In this document: positions 43,672 through 54,925 of the stretch, in pieces
How the letters are laid out: each line of letters starts with the position of its first letter
Position numbering within the stretch: position 1 is the stretch's first letter
Origin: Roseibium litorale
Lineage (GTDB): Bacteria; Pseudomonadota; Alphaproteobacteria; Rhizobiales; Stappiaceae
Direction of reading: 5' to 3'
NCBI RefSeq assembly: GCF_014842915.1
Contig: NZ_JACYXI010000015.1
Span: 1-64,000, forward strand
DNA length: 64,000 nucleotides
Translations under genes and position numbers: made by a program
The notes under the pieces: generated by a model
Databases searched by the model: none
What the model was told of the DNA's origin: nothing
What the model saw: only the letters and a program-made list of their open reading frames with translations

Positions 43672-44285
43672 TCGGAAAGCTCAAGGGAACCATCGACAGC
43701 TATGGCGAGGATCATGTGATCCTGGATGTCCACGGTGTCGGCTATCAGGTCTACTGTCCTTCGCGGGTGCTGCAGACCCTGCCCAAGGCAGGGGAGGCCG
43801 CGGTCCTTTTCATAGAGACCATGGTGCGGGAAGACATGATCCGGCTCTTCGGCTTTTCCCAGGAAGCCGAGCGTGAATGGTTCCGCCTGCTGATGACTGT
43901 ACAGGGCGTTGGGGCCAAGGTGGCTCTGGCGGTTCTTGGTATTCTGAGGGCCAGCGAGATTGCAAATGCCATCGCGCTTGGCGACAAGGCAACGATTTCG
44001 CGGGCGCCGGGTGTTGGCAAGCGGGTCGCGGAACGTATTCTGGCAGAGCTGAAGGACAAGGCTCCGGGGTACGCGTCCGTCGATGCGGAGACAATCTCCG
44101 TATCCCAGACGGTCAATGAGAAGGTCGCTGCGCGGCCGGTTGCCGAAGCGGTCTCGGCTCTGACGAATCTGGGATATGGTCAGCCCCAGGCCAGCGCGGC
44201 AGTGGCGCGGGCGATGAAAACGGCCGGCGAAGAGGCGACAACGGAAACGCTCATTCGCCTCGGCCTGAAGGAGCTGGCGCAGTGA
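43668..44285 (+). CDS. ruvA: Holliday junction branch migration protein RuvA
   Basis: 205 aa. DNA-binding tetramer that loads Ruv[21 protein letters not shown] opens the OB domain; helix-hairpin-helix segments are [12 protein letters not shown] and [19 protein letters not shown]; the C-terminal domain ends [15 protein letters not shown]. The start overlaps ruvC and the stop overlaps the next gene. Confidence 0.97.
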   Translation: MIGKLKGTIDSYGEDHVILDVHGVGYQVYCPSRVLQTLPKAGEAAVLFIETMVREDMIRLFGFSQEAEREWFRLLMTVQGVGAKVALAVLGILRASEIANAIALGDKATISRAPGVGKRVAERILAELKDKAPGYASVDAETISVSQTVNEKVAARPVAEAVSALTNLGYGQPQASAAVARAMKTAGEEATTETLIRLGLKELAQ

Positions 44286-44527
44286 CGGTTTTCTGGTTCG
44301 TTGTTGTTGCGGTCTGTATCTTCCTTCTGGGTGTTGGCGGGATGATCGTTCTGGATCACAAGTTCTCCCAGGCGGTGCAGGGGAGGGACTATACGGTCAA
44401 GGGCCGCAGAGTGCTCAGCGATGACCCGTTCGTGCGCAAGACGTTCCGGAAGTTTCATGCCATCCGGGTGGCCTATTCGTTTTTTCTAATCGCTCTTCTC
44501 GTGGTGGTCGTGTCCAATGCCGGATGA
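44282..44527 (+). CDS. Small two-helix membrane protein between ruvA and ruvB
   Basis: 81 aa from GTG 44282, overlapping the ruvA stop by 4 bases and the ruvB start by 11. Hydrophobic ends ([20 protein letters not shown] and [18 protein letters not shown]) flank a basic middle ([21 protein letters not shown]). I do not recognise the family. The double overlap shows it is translated as part of the ruv operon, which is uncommon. Confidence 0.72.
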   Translation: MTVFWFVVVAVCIFLLGVGGMIVLDHKFSQAVQGRDYTVKGRRVLSDDPFVRKTFRKFHAIRVAYSFFLIALLVVVVSNAG

Positions 44528-45557
44528 AACGCGTCTTGTCTCGCCGGAAATCCGTGGTGACGAAATCGACACCACCATGCGCCCTCAGGCTTTGGACGAG
44601 TTTGTCGGTCAGGCTCAGGCCCGCGCCAACCTGAAGATCTTCATCGGCGCTGCGAAGGCGCGTGGCGAGGCGCTCGACCATGTGTTGTTCGTAGGTCCTC
44701 CGGGCCTCGGCAAGACGACGCTTGCGCAGATCATGGCTCGTGAACTGGGTGTCAACTTCCGGGCCACTTCCGGTCCGGTAATTGCCAAGGCAGGAGATCT
44801 CGCAGCGCTGCTGACCAATCTGGAAGAACGGGACGTTCTCTTCATTGATGAAATCCACCGCCTCAATCCGGCGGTCGAGGAAGTGCTCTATCCGGCGATG
44901 GAGGACTATCAGCTCGATCTGATCATCGGGGAGGGGCCCGCTGCCCGCTCGGTGAAGATCGATCTGGCGAAGTTTACCCTGGTTGCGGCAACGACCCGCC
45001 TCGGGCTGCTGACGACTCCGCTGCGTGACCGTTTCGGGATTCCTGTCCGGTTACAGTTCTATACGGTTCCGGAACTGGAGCATATCGTCAACCGCGGTGC
45101 GCGGATCCTGGGTGTTGGCATGGCACCGGATGGCGCTCACGAGATTGCCAAGCGTTCCCGTGGTACGCCGCGCATCGCAGGCCGGCTTCTGCGCCGTGTC
45201 CGCGATTTTGCCATAGTGGCGGGCGTGGATCACGTGGACCGCGCTCTGGCTGACCGTGCCCTCTCCCAGCTTGAGGTGGACAGCGCTGGACTTGATAGTC
45301 TGGACCGCCGTTATCTGCATCAGATTGCCGTCAACTTTGGCGGTGGCCCAGTTGGGATCGAGACTATTGCTGCAGCTTTGTCTGAGCCGCGTGATGCGAT
45401 TGAAGAAATAGTTGAGCCCTATCTTATTCAGAACGGCTTCTTACAGCGCACCCCCCGGGGCAGGGTACTGACACCGCAAGCTTTTGCGCATTTGGGACTT
45501 GCCGTTCCGCAGAAAATTGATGCACCGCAACTCGGTCTTTTTCAGGAGCCTGACTGA
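44517..45557 (+). CDS. ruvB: Holliday junction branch migration ATPase RuvB
   Basis: 346 aa AAA+ motor. Starts [20 protein letters not shown]; Walker [19 protein letters not shown] near residue 61, Walker [13 protein letters not shown] near 113, sensor [17 protein letters not shown], and the C-terminal winged helix [20 protein letters not shown]. Complete. Confidence 0.98.
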   Translation: MPDETRLVSPEIRGDEIDTTMRPQALDEFVGQAQARANLKIFIGAAKARGEALDHVLFVGPPGLGKTTLAQIMARELGVNFRATSGPVIAKAGDLAALLTNLEERDVLFIDEIHRLNPAVEEVLYPAMEDYQLDLIIGEGPAARSVKIDLAKFTLVAATTRLGLLTTPLRDRFGIPVRLQFYTVPELEHIVNRGARILGVGMAPDGAHEIAKRSRGTPRIAGRLLRRVRDFAIVAGVDHVDRALADRALSQLEVDSAGLDSLDRRYLHQIAVNFGGGPVGIETIAAALSEPRDAIEEIVEPYLIQNGFLQRTPRGRVLTPQAFAHLGLAVPQKIDAPQLGLFQEPD

Positions 45558-45654
45558 GTACGAATATTCTTAAGAATTTAATTCGACATCTGCCTTAATT
45601 ATTTGTTTTGGAACCTAGAGGAATATCGCCCCCAAAATACCCCGGGGGATTCCG

Positions 45655-47769
45655 ATGATTCGCAAACACCTATCGACCAAACTTGCGCTGATGTTTTTGG
45701 CGGGTGCCGTGCTGATGTGCGCTGCTATTGTGACTGTTACAGCTTATCTGGCGAGCGGCGTTGCGAACACTCAGGCCGACCGGGCCTTGCGCAGCGCGAC
45801 TCAGGCAAAGGCGGAGACGCTTGGTCTTGCTCTAGATCAGCTGAACCAGAGCGCGAATTTCTATGTTGGGCTTCAGGAGGCCCGCGACGGTTTGATGAAG
45901 ATGACCGCCGGCTGGAAGAACCTGAAGACCGATCAGACCGCTATCCTTCGCAAGATGTTTGTGGAGGACAATCCCAATGCTCCGGCTGAACGTTACTTGA
46001 TGACGAAGTCGGAGGAGAAGAACTACTACTCCAGCAATCATGAGCTGATCCATGCTTCGTTCCGTGGCCTGATCGAACAGGGGCTTTTCTCTGGAATCGC
46101 GTTGTCTGACCCGACCGGAAACATCACCTACTCTTATAACAAGGGGGAAGAATTCGGCCGGAACGCTGCCGATCCCTTGCTGGCAAACAACGCTTATGGG
46201 GTTGCGTTAAAGCCGCTGGTGGAGGCAGGAACGGCAGGCACACTGAAGTCGGGTGATATATTCACCTCTGGTTTCATGACAGACGCAGACGGAAATGTCA
46301 GTCTGGTCCTGGCTGCGCCGGTTTTCTATCTGGACCGTTTCTTCGGAGCCGTCGGGCTTCAGGTCAATATGGAGCGGTTTGCCAGCTTCCTGAACGATTT
46401 GACGGGTCTGGGGGACAGTGAGCGCGTGATCCTTGTTGATTCCGCCGACCATCTCGTCGAAGTCAGCGCATCCGGTGCGGCAGCGCGCACTTTCGCGCTC
46501 GCCGACATTCAGTCTGCTCCCGGAATTCTGAATATTGATGGCACCACCTATCGTTTCTCCCGGACAGATAACGACATCCATGGCAAATCCTATGGGCTGA
46601 TTGAGGCTGTGCAGCAGAGTGAGCTCTCTGCCGCAGCACACAAGATCAGCTATGGAGCTGTTATCACCGGTGTACTTTGTCTGCTGCCCGTGGTGGGACT
46701 TATCTGGTGGCTGACCATACGCATGTTCGCGCCCCTGCAGACCCTTACCGGCGCAACCCGGAGGATAGCGGACGGGGATCTGGATGTGGCCGTGGATGCA
46801 ACGGAGCGTGCTGATGAGATCGGTGATATGGCCCGCTGTATTGAAGTGTTTAAGCAAAACTCGCTGGAGCGGGAACGGCTTGCCGAGGAACGAAAGGCAG
46901 GTCACATCGCCAGGGAACGCCGCGAGAAAAACATCGACAGCTTGATCGCGGCCTTCCGGTCTGAAGCACAAGCAGTCTTGTCCTCGGTGGAGGAGAACCT
47001 GATCCGCGTGGAAGACATGTCAAACCTCCTGAGCGAGCGGTCCAATGCGGCAGCCAACCGTGGCAGCGTGGCCGTTGGAGATTCAGAAAGCGCCTCGTCC
47101 AATGTCCAGGCTGTTGCCTCGGCGACCGAGGAGCTGAATGCCTCGATCTCTGAAATTGCCCGGCAGGTTGAAACAACGGCCGAAATTGTTGGCCGGACCA
47201 CCAGCAATGCTCAATCCTCAAACGAGAAAATCGCAGGTCTTGCGGATGCTGCCAACAAGATCGGAGATGTTGTTTCCCTCATTTCCGAAATTGCGGAGCA
47301 AACCAATCTTCTGGCATTGAACGCGACCATCGAAGCGGCACGGGCCGGAGAAGCTGGCCGCGGCTTCGCCGTCGTTGCATCGGAAGTCAAGTCGCTGGCT
47401 GGACAGACCGCAAAGGCAACGGAAGAAATCTCGGCTCAGATCGCCGCGATCCAGGCATCGACCAACGAAGCCGTGGAGGAGATTGCTCTGGTCTCCGGCT
47501 CTATGGATGAGGTGAATAATTATACCTCCGCCATCGCCAGCGCCGTGCAGCAGCAGGGGGCGGCAACCCGTGAGATTTCGCTCAATGTTACCGAAGCGGC
47601 TCAGGGCACCATGAGCGTGACGACAGCGGTGTCTTCGCTGAGCCACGATGTTGAGGAAAATGCGTCTTCTGCCGATCATATGCGCGAGGCGACCTTGCAG
47701 ATGAAGCGGCAGGCGGAGCAGCTCCGTCAGTCGGTGGAACGCTTCCTGAGCGAGGTTGCTGCTGCCTGA
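45655..47769 (+). CDS. Methyl-accepting chemotaxis protein
   Basis: 704 aa. TM1 at residues 8-32, a large periplasmic dCache-type sensor (to about 330), TM2 around 335-355, HAMP to about 410, and a signalling domain whose hairpin tip [20 protein letters not shown] is near 545. No C-terminal NWETF-type pentapeptide. The gene starts about 100 bp after ruvB and ends in a strong terminator, so it is its own unit. An ATTCTTAAGAAT palindrome is at 45566-45577. The ligand is unknown. Confidence 0.92.
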   Translation: MIRKHLSTKLALMFLAGAVLMCAAIVTVTAYLASGVANTQADRALRSATQAKAETLGLALDQLNQSANFYVGLQEARDGLMKMTAGWKNLKTDQTAILRKMFVEDNPNAPAERYLMTKSEEKNYYSSNHELIHASFRGLIEQGLFSGIALSDPTGNITYSYNKGEEFGRNAADPLLANNAYGVALKPLVEAGTAGTLKSGDIFTSGFMTDADGNVSLVLAAPVFYLDRFFGAVGLQVNMERFASFLNDLTGLGDSERVILVDSADHLVEVSASGAAARTFALADIQSAPGILNIDGTTYRFSRTDNDIHGKSYGLIEAVQQSELSAAAHKISYGAVITGVLCLLPVVGLIWWLTIRMFAPLQTLTGATRRIADGDLDVAVDATERADEIGDMARCIEVFKQNSLERERLAEERKAGHIARERREKNIDSLIAAFRSEAQAVLSSVEENLIRVEDMSNLLSERSNAAANRGSVAVGDSESASSNVQAVASATEELNASISEIARQVETTAEIVGRTTSNAQSSNEKIAGLADAANKIGDVVSLISEIAEQTNLLALNATIEAARAGEAGRGFAVVASEVKSLAGQTAKATEEISAQIAAIQASTNEAVEEIALVSGSMDEVNNYTSAIASAVQQQGAATREISLNVTEAAQGTMSVTTAVSSLSHDVEENASSADHMREATLQMKRQAEQLRQSVERFLSEVAAA

Positions 47770-47798
47770 CAGCGGGGCTTCGATCTAGGAGTACCTAC

Positions 47799-47839
47799 AA
47801 AGCCCTGCCACCTGACCGTGGCAGGGCTTTTTGATTTTG
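47799..47839 (+). terminator. Rho-independent terminator after the chemoreceptor gene
   Basis: AAAGCCCTGCCA-N8-TGGCAGGGCTTT followed by TTGATTTT. Confidence 0.92.
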
Positions 47840-47962
47840 CGCAAGGGCGCGTTTGCTTACACGGTCTATTAAATTTCCGTCATCTTCGTGTTTTCGGGAA
47901 CCGCTACCCCTGAAGCGCGTTTGCAATAGGACTGTTTCGAGCATTCCTGAAAGGAACACGCT

Positions 47963-48460
47963 ATGTCTGAGCTGATCGTGATTGGATACAAGGATAATGC
48001 CACGGCGGAAGAAGCCCGGCAGACCCTTTACTCCCTCTCCAAGGAATATCTGGTCGATGTGAAGGACGCCGTGGTCGCCGAAGCCACCGACAAGGGTGAC
48101 GTGAAGCTGCACCAGATGGTGTCCATGTGGGGCGTTGGTGCCAGCGGAGGCGCCTTCTGGGGTTTGCTCGCCGGTATCCTGTTCTTCAATCCTCTGCTTG
48201 GTGTCGCAGCCGGTGCCGGGGCTGGGGCGCTGGCCGGGGCCCTTACCGACTATGGCATCAACGACAACTTCATGAAGGAAGTGGCGAAGGTTCTTCAGCC
48301 TGGACAGGCAGCATTGTTCATCCTTGCCGACCGGGCTGCGTCGGACAAGGTCATCGATAAGCTCTCGGTTCATGGAGGGCAAATTCTGCGGACCAACCTG
48401 GATAACTCCAAGGAACAGGAACTGATCTCCGAATTCAGCAAGGCGCGAACGGGGCTCTAA
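47963..48460 (+). CDS. DUF1269 membrane protein
   Basis: 165 aa with GAAAGG upstream. The N-terminal SELIVIGYKDNATAEEARQT and ATDKGDVKLHQMVSMWGVGA followed by a Gly/Ala-rich hydrophobic hairpin (GGAFWGLLAGILFFNPLLG and AAGAGAGALAGALTDYGIND) is the DUF1269 pattern, close to glycine-zipper proteins. Function unknown. Followed by another small membrane-protein gene. Confidence 0.83.
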   Translation: MSELIVIGYKDNATAEEARQTLYSLSKEYLVDVKDAVVAEATDKGDVKLHQMVSMWGVGASGGAFWGLLAGILFFNPLLGVAAGAGAGALAGALTDYGINDNFMKEVAKVLQPGQAALFILADRAASDKVIDKLSVHGGQILRTNLDNSKEQELISEFSKARTGL

Positions 48461-48516
48461 CGCCTTTAAGACAGCATGTGCCCATCGACCATAGGATGAA
48501 CGTCAAGGAGACGATT

Positions 48517-48678
48517 ATGGAAACCTATCTTTTTGTTCAGCCGCTTGTTGCCCTTATTGCCGGCATCTTGATCCTTCTCGTGCCACGGATCTTGAACTAC
48601 GTGGTGGCCTTCTATCTGATCCTGATCGGTCTTACCGGTCTCCTGCCGCACTTGATGTCGGGCAATGGCATGATGTGA
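48517..48678 (+). CDS. DUF3096 small membrane protein
   Basis: 53 aa from ATG 48517 with AAGGAG 7 bases upstream. Two hydrophobic stretches joined by a proline/arginine turn (LVALIAGILILLVPRILNYV then VAFYLILIGLTGLL), the DUF3096 pattern. Function unknown. A dyad follows at 48716. Confidence 0.75.
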   Translation: METYLFVQPLVALIAGILILLVPRILNYVVAFYLILIGLTGLLPHLMSGNGMM

Positions 48679-48715
48679 CCACGGGACGGAACGCGCACAG
48701 CGGTTCCGGAAGACG

Positions 48716-48764
48716 AAACCAATATCGGGGGGGCCTAGCTGGCCGCCCTGATATTGGTTTTAAG
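48716..48764 (+). terminator. Long dyad with AAACCAATATC / GATATTGGTTT arms
   Basis: AAACCAATATCGGGG and CCCTGATATTGGTTTT pair around an interior GGCCTAGCTGGCC. It lies 40 bp after the DUF3096 gene and is a plausible terminator, though its U-run is short. Confidence 0.6.
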
Positions 48765-48818
48765 GCCTGCAGTCTGCTAAAGCAGCGTGGTGTTCACTCA
48801 AGACCGCGTGGAAGTGCT

Positions 48819-49271
48819 GTGTCTGACTGGCCTGATCTTGCCGGCCGCATTGAAGGCGGTTCTCATATTTTGCCTATACGGGTCTACTATGAGGACACGG
48901 ATTTCACAGGCGTTGTCTATCACGGCGCATTTATTAAGTTCTTCGAGCGGGGACGGTCCGATTATCTCCGGCTGTGCGAAGTTCATCATAAACTTCTTCT
49001 GCATGAAGATCCCTCCCGTAGCCTGGCTTTTGCTGTCCGGCGAATGGAGGTCGAGTTTCTGCGGCCCGCGAAGATAGATGATGTCCTGGAAGTGCAAACA
49101 ACTCTTGTTGAAGCCAGGGGAGCCCGCTTGTCTCTCCGCCAGGAAATCAGGCGCGATGGAGAGCTGCTGAGCAGTGCGGATGTGTTTGCCGCCGTCATCA
49201 ATGGCCACGGCCGGCCGGCACGGCTGCCCAAGGAGCTCATGTCCCGCCTGATCGCGCGGACAGCGCCATAG
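48819..49271 (+). CDS. ybgC: Tol-Pal system acyl-CoA thioesterase YbgC
   Basis: 150 aa from GTG 48819, with GGAAG 4 bases upstream; the frame is open upstream to 48675 but the extra residues do not match the family. Hot-dog fold thioesterase: LPIRVYYEDTDFTGVVYHGA carries the active aspartate, followed by FERGRSDYLR and VRRMEVEFLRPAKIDDVLEV. Precedes tolQ by 274 bp. Confidence 0.9.
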   Translation: MSDWPDLAGRIEGGSHILPIRVYYEDTDFTGVVYHGAFIKFFERGRSDYLRLCEVHHKLLLHEDPSRSLAFAVRRMEVEFLRPAKIDDVLEVQTTLVEARGARLSLRQEIRRDGELLSSADVFAAVINGHGRPARLPKELMSRLIARTAP

Positions 49272-49545
49272 TCCTGCCAGATCTATTCCTTATTGAAATT
49301 CTGATCAGGCCCGGATCTGCTTCAAGAAATTGTTTTGTCAGAAACGGACGGTATTAACAGGTCCGTAACCTTAATTGATTCTTTTAAACTTCGGTTCAAA
49401 GTCTTTGCCGAAGTCCCAGTTTCGCCAAAATCGGCGGTCAGAGAGACATCGAGCCGATGAGGATCATGCTCGTGATCCGCACCCGAAAAGTGTTCCGAGC
49501 GTTTAACACAGGCAATACGTACCCGGCCAAGAGGTCTTTTGTTTC
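49272..49545. other. Intergenic region upstream of tolQ
   Basis: 274 bp, AT-rich around 49330-49400 and with TTAACAGGTCCGTAAC (49353-49368), a TTAA-N7-GTAA near-match to a CtrA box. This is the likely tol promoter region. No gene seen. Confidence 0.5.
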
Positions 49546-50253
<708 letters not shown>

Positions 50254-50256
50254 TCC

Positions 50257-50706
50257 ATGGGCATGCAGCTCGGAGGCGCGGGTGGCGGCGGACGGCGCGG
50301 CCGTCGCAGACGCCGCAACCAGCCGGTTAGCGAAATCAACGTGACGCCGATGGTCGACGTCATGCTCGTGCTGCTCATCATCTTCATGGTGGCGGCGCCG
50401 CTGTTGACGGTTGGCGTTCCGATTGATCTCCCCGAAACCCAGGCCAAGGCCCTGGAGGGGGACAAGGAACCGATCACCATATCGGTGAACTCCGATGGCC
50501 AGATCTTTATCCAGGAAACGGAAATCCCGCTGGAAGAGGTCGTGCCAAAACTCAAGGCGATTGCCGCAAACGGTTATGAAGAGCGCATCTATGTGCGCGG
50601 CGACCAGAATGCCGACTACGGCATGATGATGAAGCTCATGGGCCGGATCAATGCCGCAGGGTTCAAGCGGCTCGGTCTTGTCACTCTCGAAGAACGGAAT
50701 TCGTGA
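50257..50706 (+). CDS. tolR: Tol-Pal system protein TolR
   Basis: 149 aa ExbD/TolR family. The helix [20 protein letters not shown] carries the conserved aspartate (near residue 32) for proton passage. A Gly/Arg-rich cytoplasmic N-terminus ([17 protein letters not shown]) precedes it, and the periplasmic domain contains [17 protein letters not shown]. Followed by tolA after 6 bp. Confidence 0.96.
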   Translation: MGMQLGGAGGGGRRGRRRRRNQPVSEINVTPMVDVMLVLLIIFMVAAPLLTVGVPIDLPETQAKALEGDKEPITISVNSDGQIFIQETEIPLEEVVPKLKAIAANGYEERIYVRGDQNADYGMMMKLMGRINAAGFKRLGLVTLEERNS

Positions 50707-50712
50707 CGCTCT

Positions 50713-51696
50713 ATGCGTGCAGGTCTTATTGCATCCTTGGCCGGGCATACGGCTCTCCTCCTCTGGGGGCTTATCGCCTTTCCGGATGCGAAGACTTTTG
50801 ACGTCAAGCCGGTGGATTCCCTGCCTGTTGACCTGGTGCCGATTTCCGAGCTGACCAGGCTACAGAAGGGCGAGAAGGACGCGAAGGAAATCCGCGAAGT
50901 TCCGTCCACCAAGCCGGTCGAAAAGCCCAAGCAGGAAACGCCGAAGCCGGACGATGCGCCTGGAGAGGCAAAGACAGCTCAGGCCAGTACCCCGCCGCCA
51001 ACTCCTGCGCCAACCCCGGAACCTGAGCCGAAAAAGCCGGAGCCGAAGAAGCCCGAGCCCAAGGAACCGCCCGCACCGGCTGCAACGCCTGCGCCTCCCA
51101 AGGAGCCGAAGCAGGAACCCAAGCCGGTGGCGGAAGCCCCAACGCCCCCCAAGGAGCCGGAACCGGCCCCTGTCGAGGAGCCGAAGGAAATCCTGACCAG
51201 CGTTGCGCCTAAGACCAAGCCCAAGCCACCCAAGCCGGTTCAGCAGACCCAGACCGCGCAGCAGCAGCCCAAAAAGGACTTCAACACCAACCAGATCGCG
51301 GCCCTCCTGAACAAGGTGGAGCCGGCAGGTGGGGGGTCGCAGTCGACACAGCCCGCATCCCTTGGCAGCCCGAAGGGGGAGCAGCATGTGCAGATGACCC
51401 AGTCTGAACTGGATGCTCTGCGCGGCATGATTGCCCGGTGCTGGAGCCCGCCTGTCGGTGCGATCGGAGCCGAGGACCTGAAGGTCCGGCTTCAATTCAG
51501 CCTGAGCGAGAGCGGCGAAGTTCAGGGCAGCCCTGAGGTTCTGAATTCCAGCAGTGCGCCTGGTTTCCGCGCCGCCGCGTCCAGTGCGGTCCGTGCGGTG
51601 ATGCGCTGCGCCCCCTATTCGCTTCCGATCCAGAAATACGATGCCTGGAAGGAAGTCATCATCAACTTTGATCCGCGCGAAATGATCGGCGGGTGA
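50713..51696 (+). CDS. tolA: Cell envelope protein TolA
   Basis: 327 aa. One N-terminal helix ([20 protein letters not shown]), then a long Pro/Lys/Glu-rich spacer (about 60-200) unlike the Ala/Lys helix of E. coli TolA, and a C-terminal TonB/TolA-like domain ([20 protein letters not shown] and [18 protein letters not shown]). The proline-rich spacer makes it a likely EF-P client. Bridges inner membrane to TolB/Pal. Confidence 0.9.
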   Translation: MRAGLIASLAGHTALLLWGLIAFPDAKTFDVKPVDSLPVDLVPISELTRLQKGEKDAKEIREVPSTKPVEKPKQETPKPDDAPGEAKTAQASTPPPTPAPTPEPEPKKPEPKKPEPKEPPAPAATPAPPKEPKQEPKPVAEAPTPPKEPEPAPVEEPKEILTSVAPKTKPKPPKPVQQTQTAQQQPKKDFNTNQIAALLNKVEPAGGGSQSTQPASLGSPKGEQHVQMTQSELDALRGMIARCWSPPVGAIGAEDLKVRLQFSLSESGEVQGSPEVLNSSSAPGFRAAASSAVRAVMRCAPYSLPIQKYDAWKEVIINFDPREMIGG

Positions 51697-51728
51697 TTTC
51701 AGTGAGTGGACACAAGGAGCCGATGCCA

Positions 51729-53081
51729 ATGAGCGACCTGCCGAGTGTTGCCCGTCTCAAATCCCGGGTGGCCGGGATGTTTGCCGCATGTGTGATGTCT
51801 GTTGGGGCGTTTCTTTGCGCTGCTGCGCCTGCGCATGCCCTGATCGAGATCGACATTACCCAGGGCAATGTTGAGCCGATGCCAATCGCCTTGCCGTCTT
51901 TCACGGCTGAGGGGGGGGATCCCAAGCTGTCTGCGGACATGACCGCAGTCATCTCGGCAGACCTCAAGCGGTCGGGCTTGTTCCTGCCGCTCGATCCGGC
52001 GAGCTTCATCCAGACCAATATGGGTGTCAGCACCACGCCCCGTTTCGGTGACTGGCGGACGATCGGGGCCCAGGCTCTGGTGTCCGGCTCCGTGGTCAAG
52101 CAGAACGATGGACGGCTGCGGGCAGAGTTCCGGCTTTGGGATGTGTTCGCCTCCGAGCAGATGCTGGGTCAGCAGTTTTACACGACGCCCGAAAACTGGC
52201 GCCGTCTGGCGCATATCATCGCGGATGCGATCTATGAGCGTCTGACCGGTGAAAAGGGCTATTTCGATACCCGCATCGTCTATGTTGATGAAACGGGGCC
52301 GAAGGACAAGCGTATGAAGCGTCTGGCCATCATGGATCAGGACGGCTTCAACGTGCGTTACCTGACACGGGGCGATGACCTCGTTCTGACCCCGCGTTTC
52401 TCGCCGACGACGCAGGAAATTACCTATATGTCCTACGGCGGGGCCGAACCGAGTGTCTATCTGCTGAACATCGAGACGGGGCAGCGCGAGATTGTCGGCA
52501 ACTTCCCGGGCATGACCTTCGCACCGCGCTTTTCGCCCGATGGGCAGAAAGTGGTGATGAGTCTTGAGCAGGGCGGGAACGCGAACATCTTCACGATGGA
52601 TCTGAGGTCCCGCAAGACCACGCGTCTGACCAATACGGCCGCGATCGACACCAGTCCCTCGTTCTCCCCGGACGGCAGTCAGGTGGTGTTCGAATCCGAC
52701 CGTGGCGGCACTCAGCAGCTCTACGTAATGAATTCGGACGGATCGAACGCGCAGCGCATCTCGTTCGGCCCGGGCCGTTATTCAACGCCGGTCTGGTCTC
52801 CACGCGGCGATCTCATCGCCTTCACCAAGCAGCATCAGGGCCGGTTCATGATCGGTGTGATGAAGCCGGATGGAAAGGGTGAGCGCATTCTGACTGAAGG
52901 ATATCACAACGAAGGTCCGGCCTGGGCGCCGAATGGCCGTGTGCTGGTGTTCTTCCGTGACACGCCAGGTGCGAATGGCGGTCCTCAGGTCTGGACAGTG
53001 GACCTGACAGGATACAACGAGCAGCGTATTCAGACGCCAGCGTTCGCATCAGACCCGTCCTGGTCGCCCCTCATCGACTAA
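51729..53081 (+). CDS. tolB: Tol-Pal system beta-propeller protein TolB
   Basis: 450 aa from ATG 51729; GGAG lies 9 bases upstream, while the ATG six bases earlier is too close to it. Signal peptide up to AAAPAHA. The N-terminal domain ([19 protein letters not shown]) is followed by propeller repeats such as [20 protein letters not shown] and [20 protein letters not shown]. Periplasmic, binds Pal and TolA. Confidence 0.96.
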   Translation: MSDLPSVARLKSRVAGMFAACVMSVGAFLCAAAPAHALIEIDITQGNVEPMPIALPSFTAEGGDPKLSADMTAVISADLKRSGLFLPLDPASFIQTNMGVSTTPRFGDWRTIGAQALVSGSVVKQNDGRLRAEFRLWDVFASEQMLGQQFYTTPENWRRLAHIIADAIYERLTGEKGYFDTRIVYVDETGPKDKRMKRLAIMDQDGFNVRYLTRGDDLVLTPRFSPTTQEITYMSYGGAEPSVYLLNIETGQREIVGNFPGMTFAPRFSPDGQKVVMSLEQGGNANIFTMDLRSRKTTRLTNTAAIDTSPSFSPDGSQVVFESDRGGTQQLYVMNSDGSNAQRISFGPGRYSTPVWSPRGDLIAFTKQHQGRFMIGVMKPDGKGERILTEGYHNEGPAWAPNGRVLVFFRDTPGANGGPQVWTVDLTGYNEQRIQTPAFASDPSWSPLID

Positions 53082-53099
53082 CGCCTCTGCGGAGGCAGT

Positions 53100-53133
53100 C
53101 AAAGACCTTCACCTCAACCGGGTGAGGTCTTTG
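53100..53133 (+). terminator. Hairpin after tolB, weak terminator or attenuator
   Basis: CAAAGACC-TTCACC / GGGTGA-GGTCTTTG stem without a long U-run, 19 bp after tolB. It would lower read-through into pal. Confidence 0.6.
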
Positions 53134-53166
53134 ATCCGGTAGGTGTTGAGCCAGACGGAATTTACC

Positions 53167-53220
53167 GGTTAAGGTTTCGCTAACCATGTTTCAAAAGCGG
53201 GCATTAACCATCCTTGGTTA
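53167..53220. promoter_or_regulatory. Two dyads upstream of pal
   Basis: GGTTA-N9-TAACC (53167-53185) and TAACCA-TCCT-TGGTTA (53205-53220) in the 184-bp gap before pal. The first contains TTAA-N7-CTAAC, a near-match to the CtrA consensus. They suggest that pal has a separate regulated promoter. Confidence 0.45.
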
Positions 53221-53265
53221 GAGATTGTTTTCCCTGTCGGGGCCGGTGGGGATAGGAGAATTCAG

Positions 53266-53760
53266 ATGTTTGAAATGGGGACTTTCGCACGCGGTGCGAA
53301 GATCGGTGCAGCGCTCGGTGCGCTTTTGTTCATGGCTGCCTGTGCGCAGACCAACCCGGACGGGCTGAACGGTGGCGCGGGCAACGCAACACCTGGGTCC
53401 GGCCAGGACTTCGTGGTCAACGTCGGCGACCGTATCTTCTTCGAAGAAGATCAGTCCACGATCAATTCCCAGGCCAAGGCAACCCTGGACAAGCAGGCGC
53501 AGTGGTTGGGCCAGTACTCGCGCTACAGCATCACCGTCGAAGGTCACGCTGATGAGCGCGGCACGCGACAGTATAACATTGCTCTGGGTGCGCGCCGTGC
53601 AACGGCTGCCCGCGATTATCTAGTCGCCCGTGGTGTCAATCCGTCCCGGATCAAGACCATTTCCTATGGCAAGGAGCGTCCGGTCGCTGTTTGTAACGAC
53701 AACAGCTGCTGGTCTCAGAACCGCCGCGCTGTGACTGTTCTGGACAACGCGATCAACTGA
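53266..53760 (+). CDS. pal: Peptidoglycan-associated lipoprotein Pal
   Basis: 164 aa lipoprotein; lipobox LLFMAAC near residue 24. OmpA_C domain with DRIFFEEDQSTINSQAKATL, TVEGHADERGTRQYNIALG and NRRAVTVL. Anchors the outer membrane to peptidoglycan and to TolB. Ends in a strong terminator. Confidence 0.97.
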   Translation: MFEMGTFARGAKIGAALGALLFMAACAQTNPDGLNGGAGNATPGSGQDFVVNVGDRIFFEEDQSTINSQAKATLDKQAQWLGQYSRYSITVEGHADERGTRQYNIALGARRATAARDYLVARGVNPSRIKTISYGKERPVAVCNDNSCWSQNRRAVTVLDNAIN

Positions 53761-53787
53761 TCCGCTGGACTGGTGTGAGATTTTTGA

Positions 53788-53820
53788 AAGGGGCCGGAGA
53801 AAATCCGGCCCCTTTTTTCA
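53788..53820 (+). terminator. Rho-independent terminator after pal
   Basis: AGGGGCCGGA-GAAAA-TCCGGCCCCTTTTTT. Confidence 0.93.
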
Positions 53821-53971
53821 TGGAAACCACGGACCCGGCCTGTTCACTTGCAGTTTCTTTGAAAATTCAGTGTATTCGTCAAAATTTGGCCGAAGTCACT
53901 GCACTCTGTGGTATCGAAGCCAGGTAAGGGGCACGATGGTCGTGTCCTCTTTGTCACGTCGGAGGAAGAGC

Positions 53972-54916
53972 ATGGCGAAACTTCGAGGATTGACGATCCT
54001 CCTTGCCGCGGCGCTGATGGCCGTTCTTTATTCGGCCCCGTCTGAAGCCCAGATTTTTGGCCGTAAAAGCGATGATTCAGCCGTTCGATTGAATGAGCTC
54101 GAAGACCGCATGCGGAACCTGACTGGTCAGCTGGAGCAGCTGAGCTATCAGATGCGCGAGATCCAGGATCAGATGCGCCGTATGCAGGAAGACAACGAGT
54201 ACCGGTTCCAGCAGCTTGAAGGCGGAGCTGGCAACGCCAACCGTCCGGCGGCCGGAAAACGTTCAGACCTCGGTCAGCCGCAAGGAGCTGACCAGAACCA
54301 GGGGCTTGCCCCTGGTCCACAAACTCTCGGATCCCTGGGGGGCGGGGGAGATGCGGAATGGTCGGCTTCGGGCGGGTATTCCAATGACGAGCAGCCCGCT
54401 CCGCTTGGCAATGGGCCGATCGATCTGTCCCAGCTGGCCGGCGGCGGTCTGCAAGGTGTTCCTGGCCTGAACCAGGACGCGGGAACGGCAAAGGCCGCTG
54501 ATGAGATCGCCGGGCTGTCCAGCAGCACGGGAGACCCCCGCGAGGACTACAACAGGGCATACAGCCAGGCAGTCAACGGCGACTATGCCTCTGCCGCCGC
54601 AGGTTTCCAGTCCTTTCTGCAGCTTTATCCTCAGGACCGCCTGGTGCCGAGTGCCCAGTACTGGCTGGGGGAAAGCCTGCTTGCCCAGCGGAAATTCCGG
54701 GAAGCCGCGGATGCATTCCTGAAGACCTATACCGAGCATCCGGGCAGCGACAAGAGCGCTGACAGCCTGTTGAAGCTCGGGGTTTCTCTGGCAGGACTTG
54801 GCGAGCGGGATGCCGCCTGCGCGACTTTCTCCGAATTGCAGTCGAAATATCCGAATGCCGCGCCAGCTGTTCTTGAGCAGGCCCGCGACGAGCGCCGCCG
54901 CGCGAAATGCTCGTGA
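53972..54916 (+). CDS. cpoB: Cell division coordinator CpoB (YbgF)
   Basis: 314 aa from ATG 53972 with GGAGGAAG upstream. Signal peptide ending PSEAQ, an N-terminal coiled coil (LNELEDRMRNLTGQLEQLSY), a low-complexity Gly/Gln linker (about 95-200), and C-terminal TPRs (DYNRAYSQAVNGDYASAAAG, AQYWLGESLLAQRKFREAAD). Periplasmic partner of the Tol system that couples outer-membrane constriction to septal wall synthesis. Confidence 0.93.
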   Translation: MAKLRGLTILLAAALMAVLYSAPSEAQIFGRKSDDSAVRLNELEDRMRNLTGQLEQLSYQMREIQDQMRRMQEDNEYRFQQLEGGAGNANRPAAGKRSDLGQPQGADQNQGLAPGPQTLGSLGGGGDAEWSASGGYSNDEQPAPLGNGPIDLSQLAGGGLQGVPGLNQDAGTAKAADEIAGLSSSTGDPREDYNRAYSQAVNGDYASAAAGFQSFLQLYPQDRLVPSAQYWLGESLLAQRKFREAADAFLKTYTEHPGSDKSADSLLKLGVSLAGLGERDAACATFSELQSKYPNAAPAVLEQARDERRRAKCS

Positions 54917-54925
54917 CGTCGAGCC

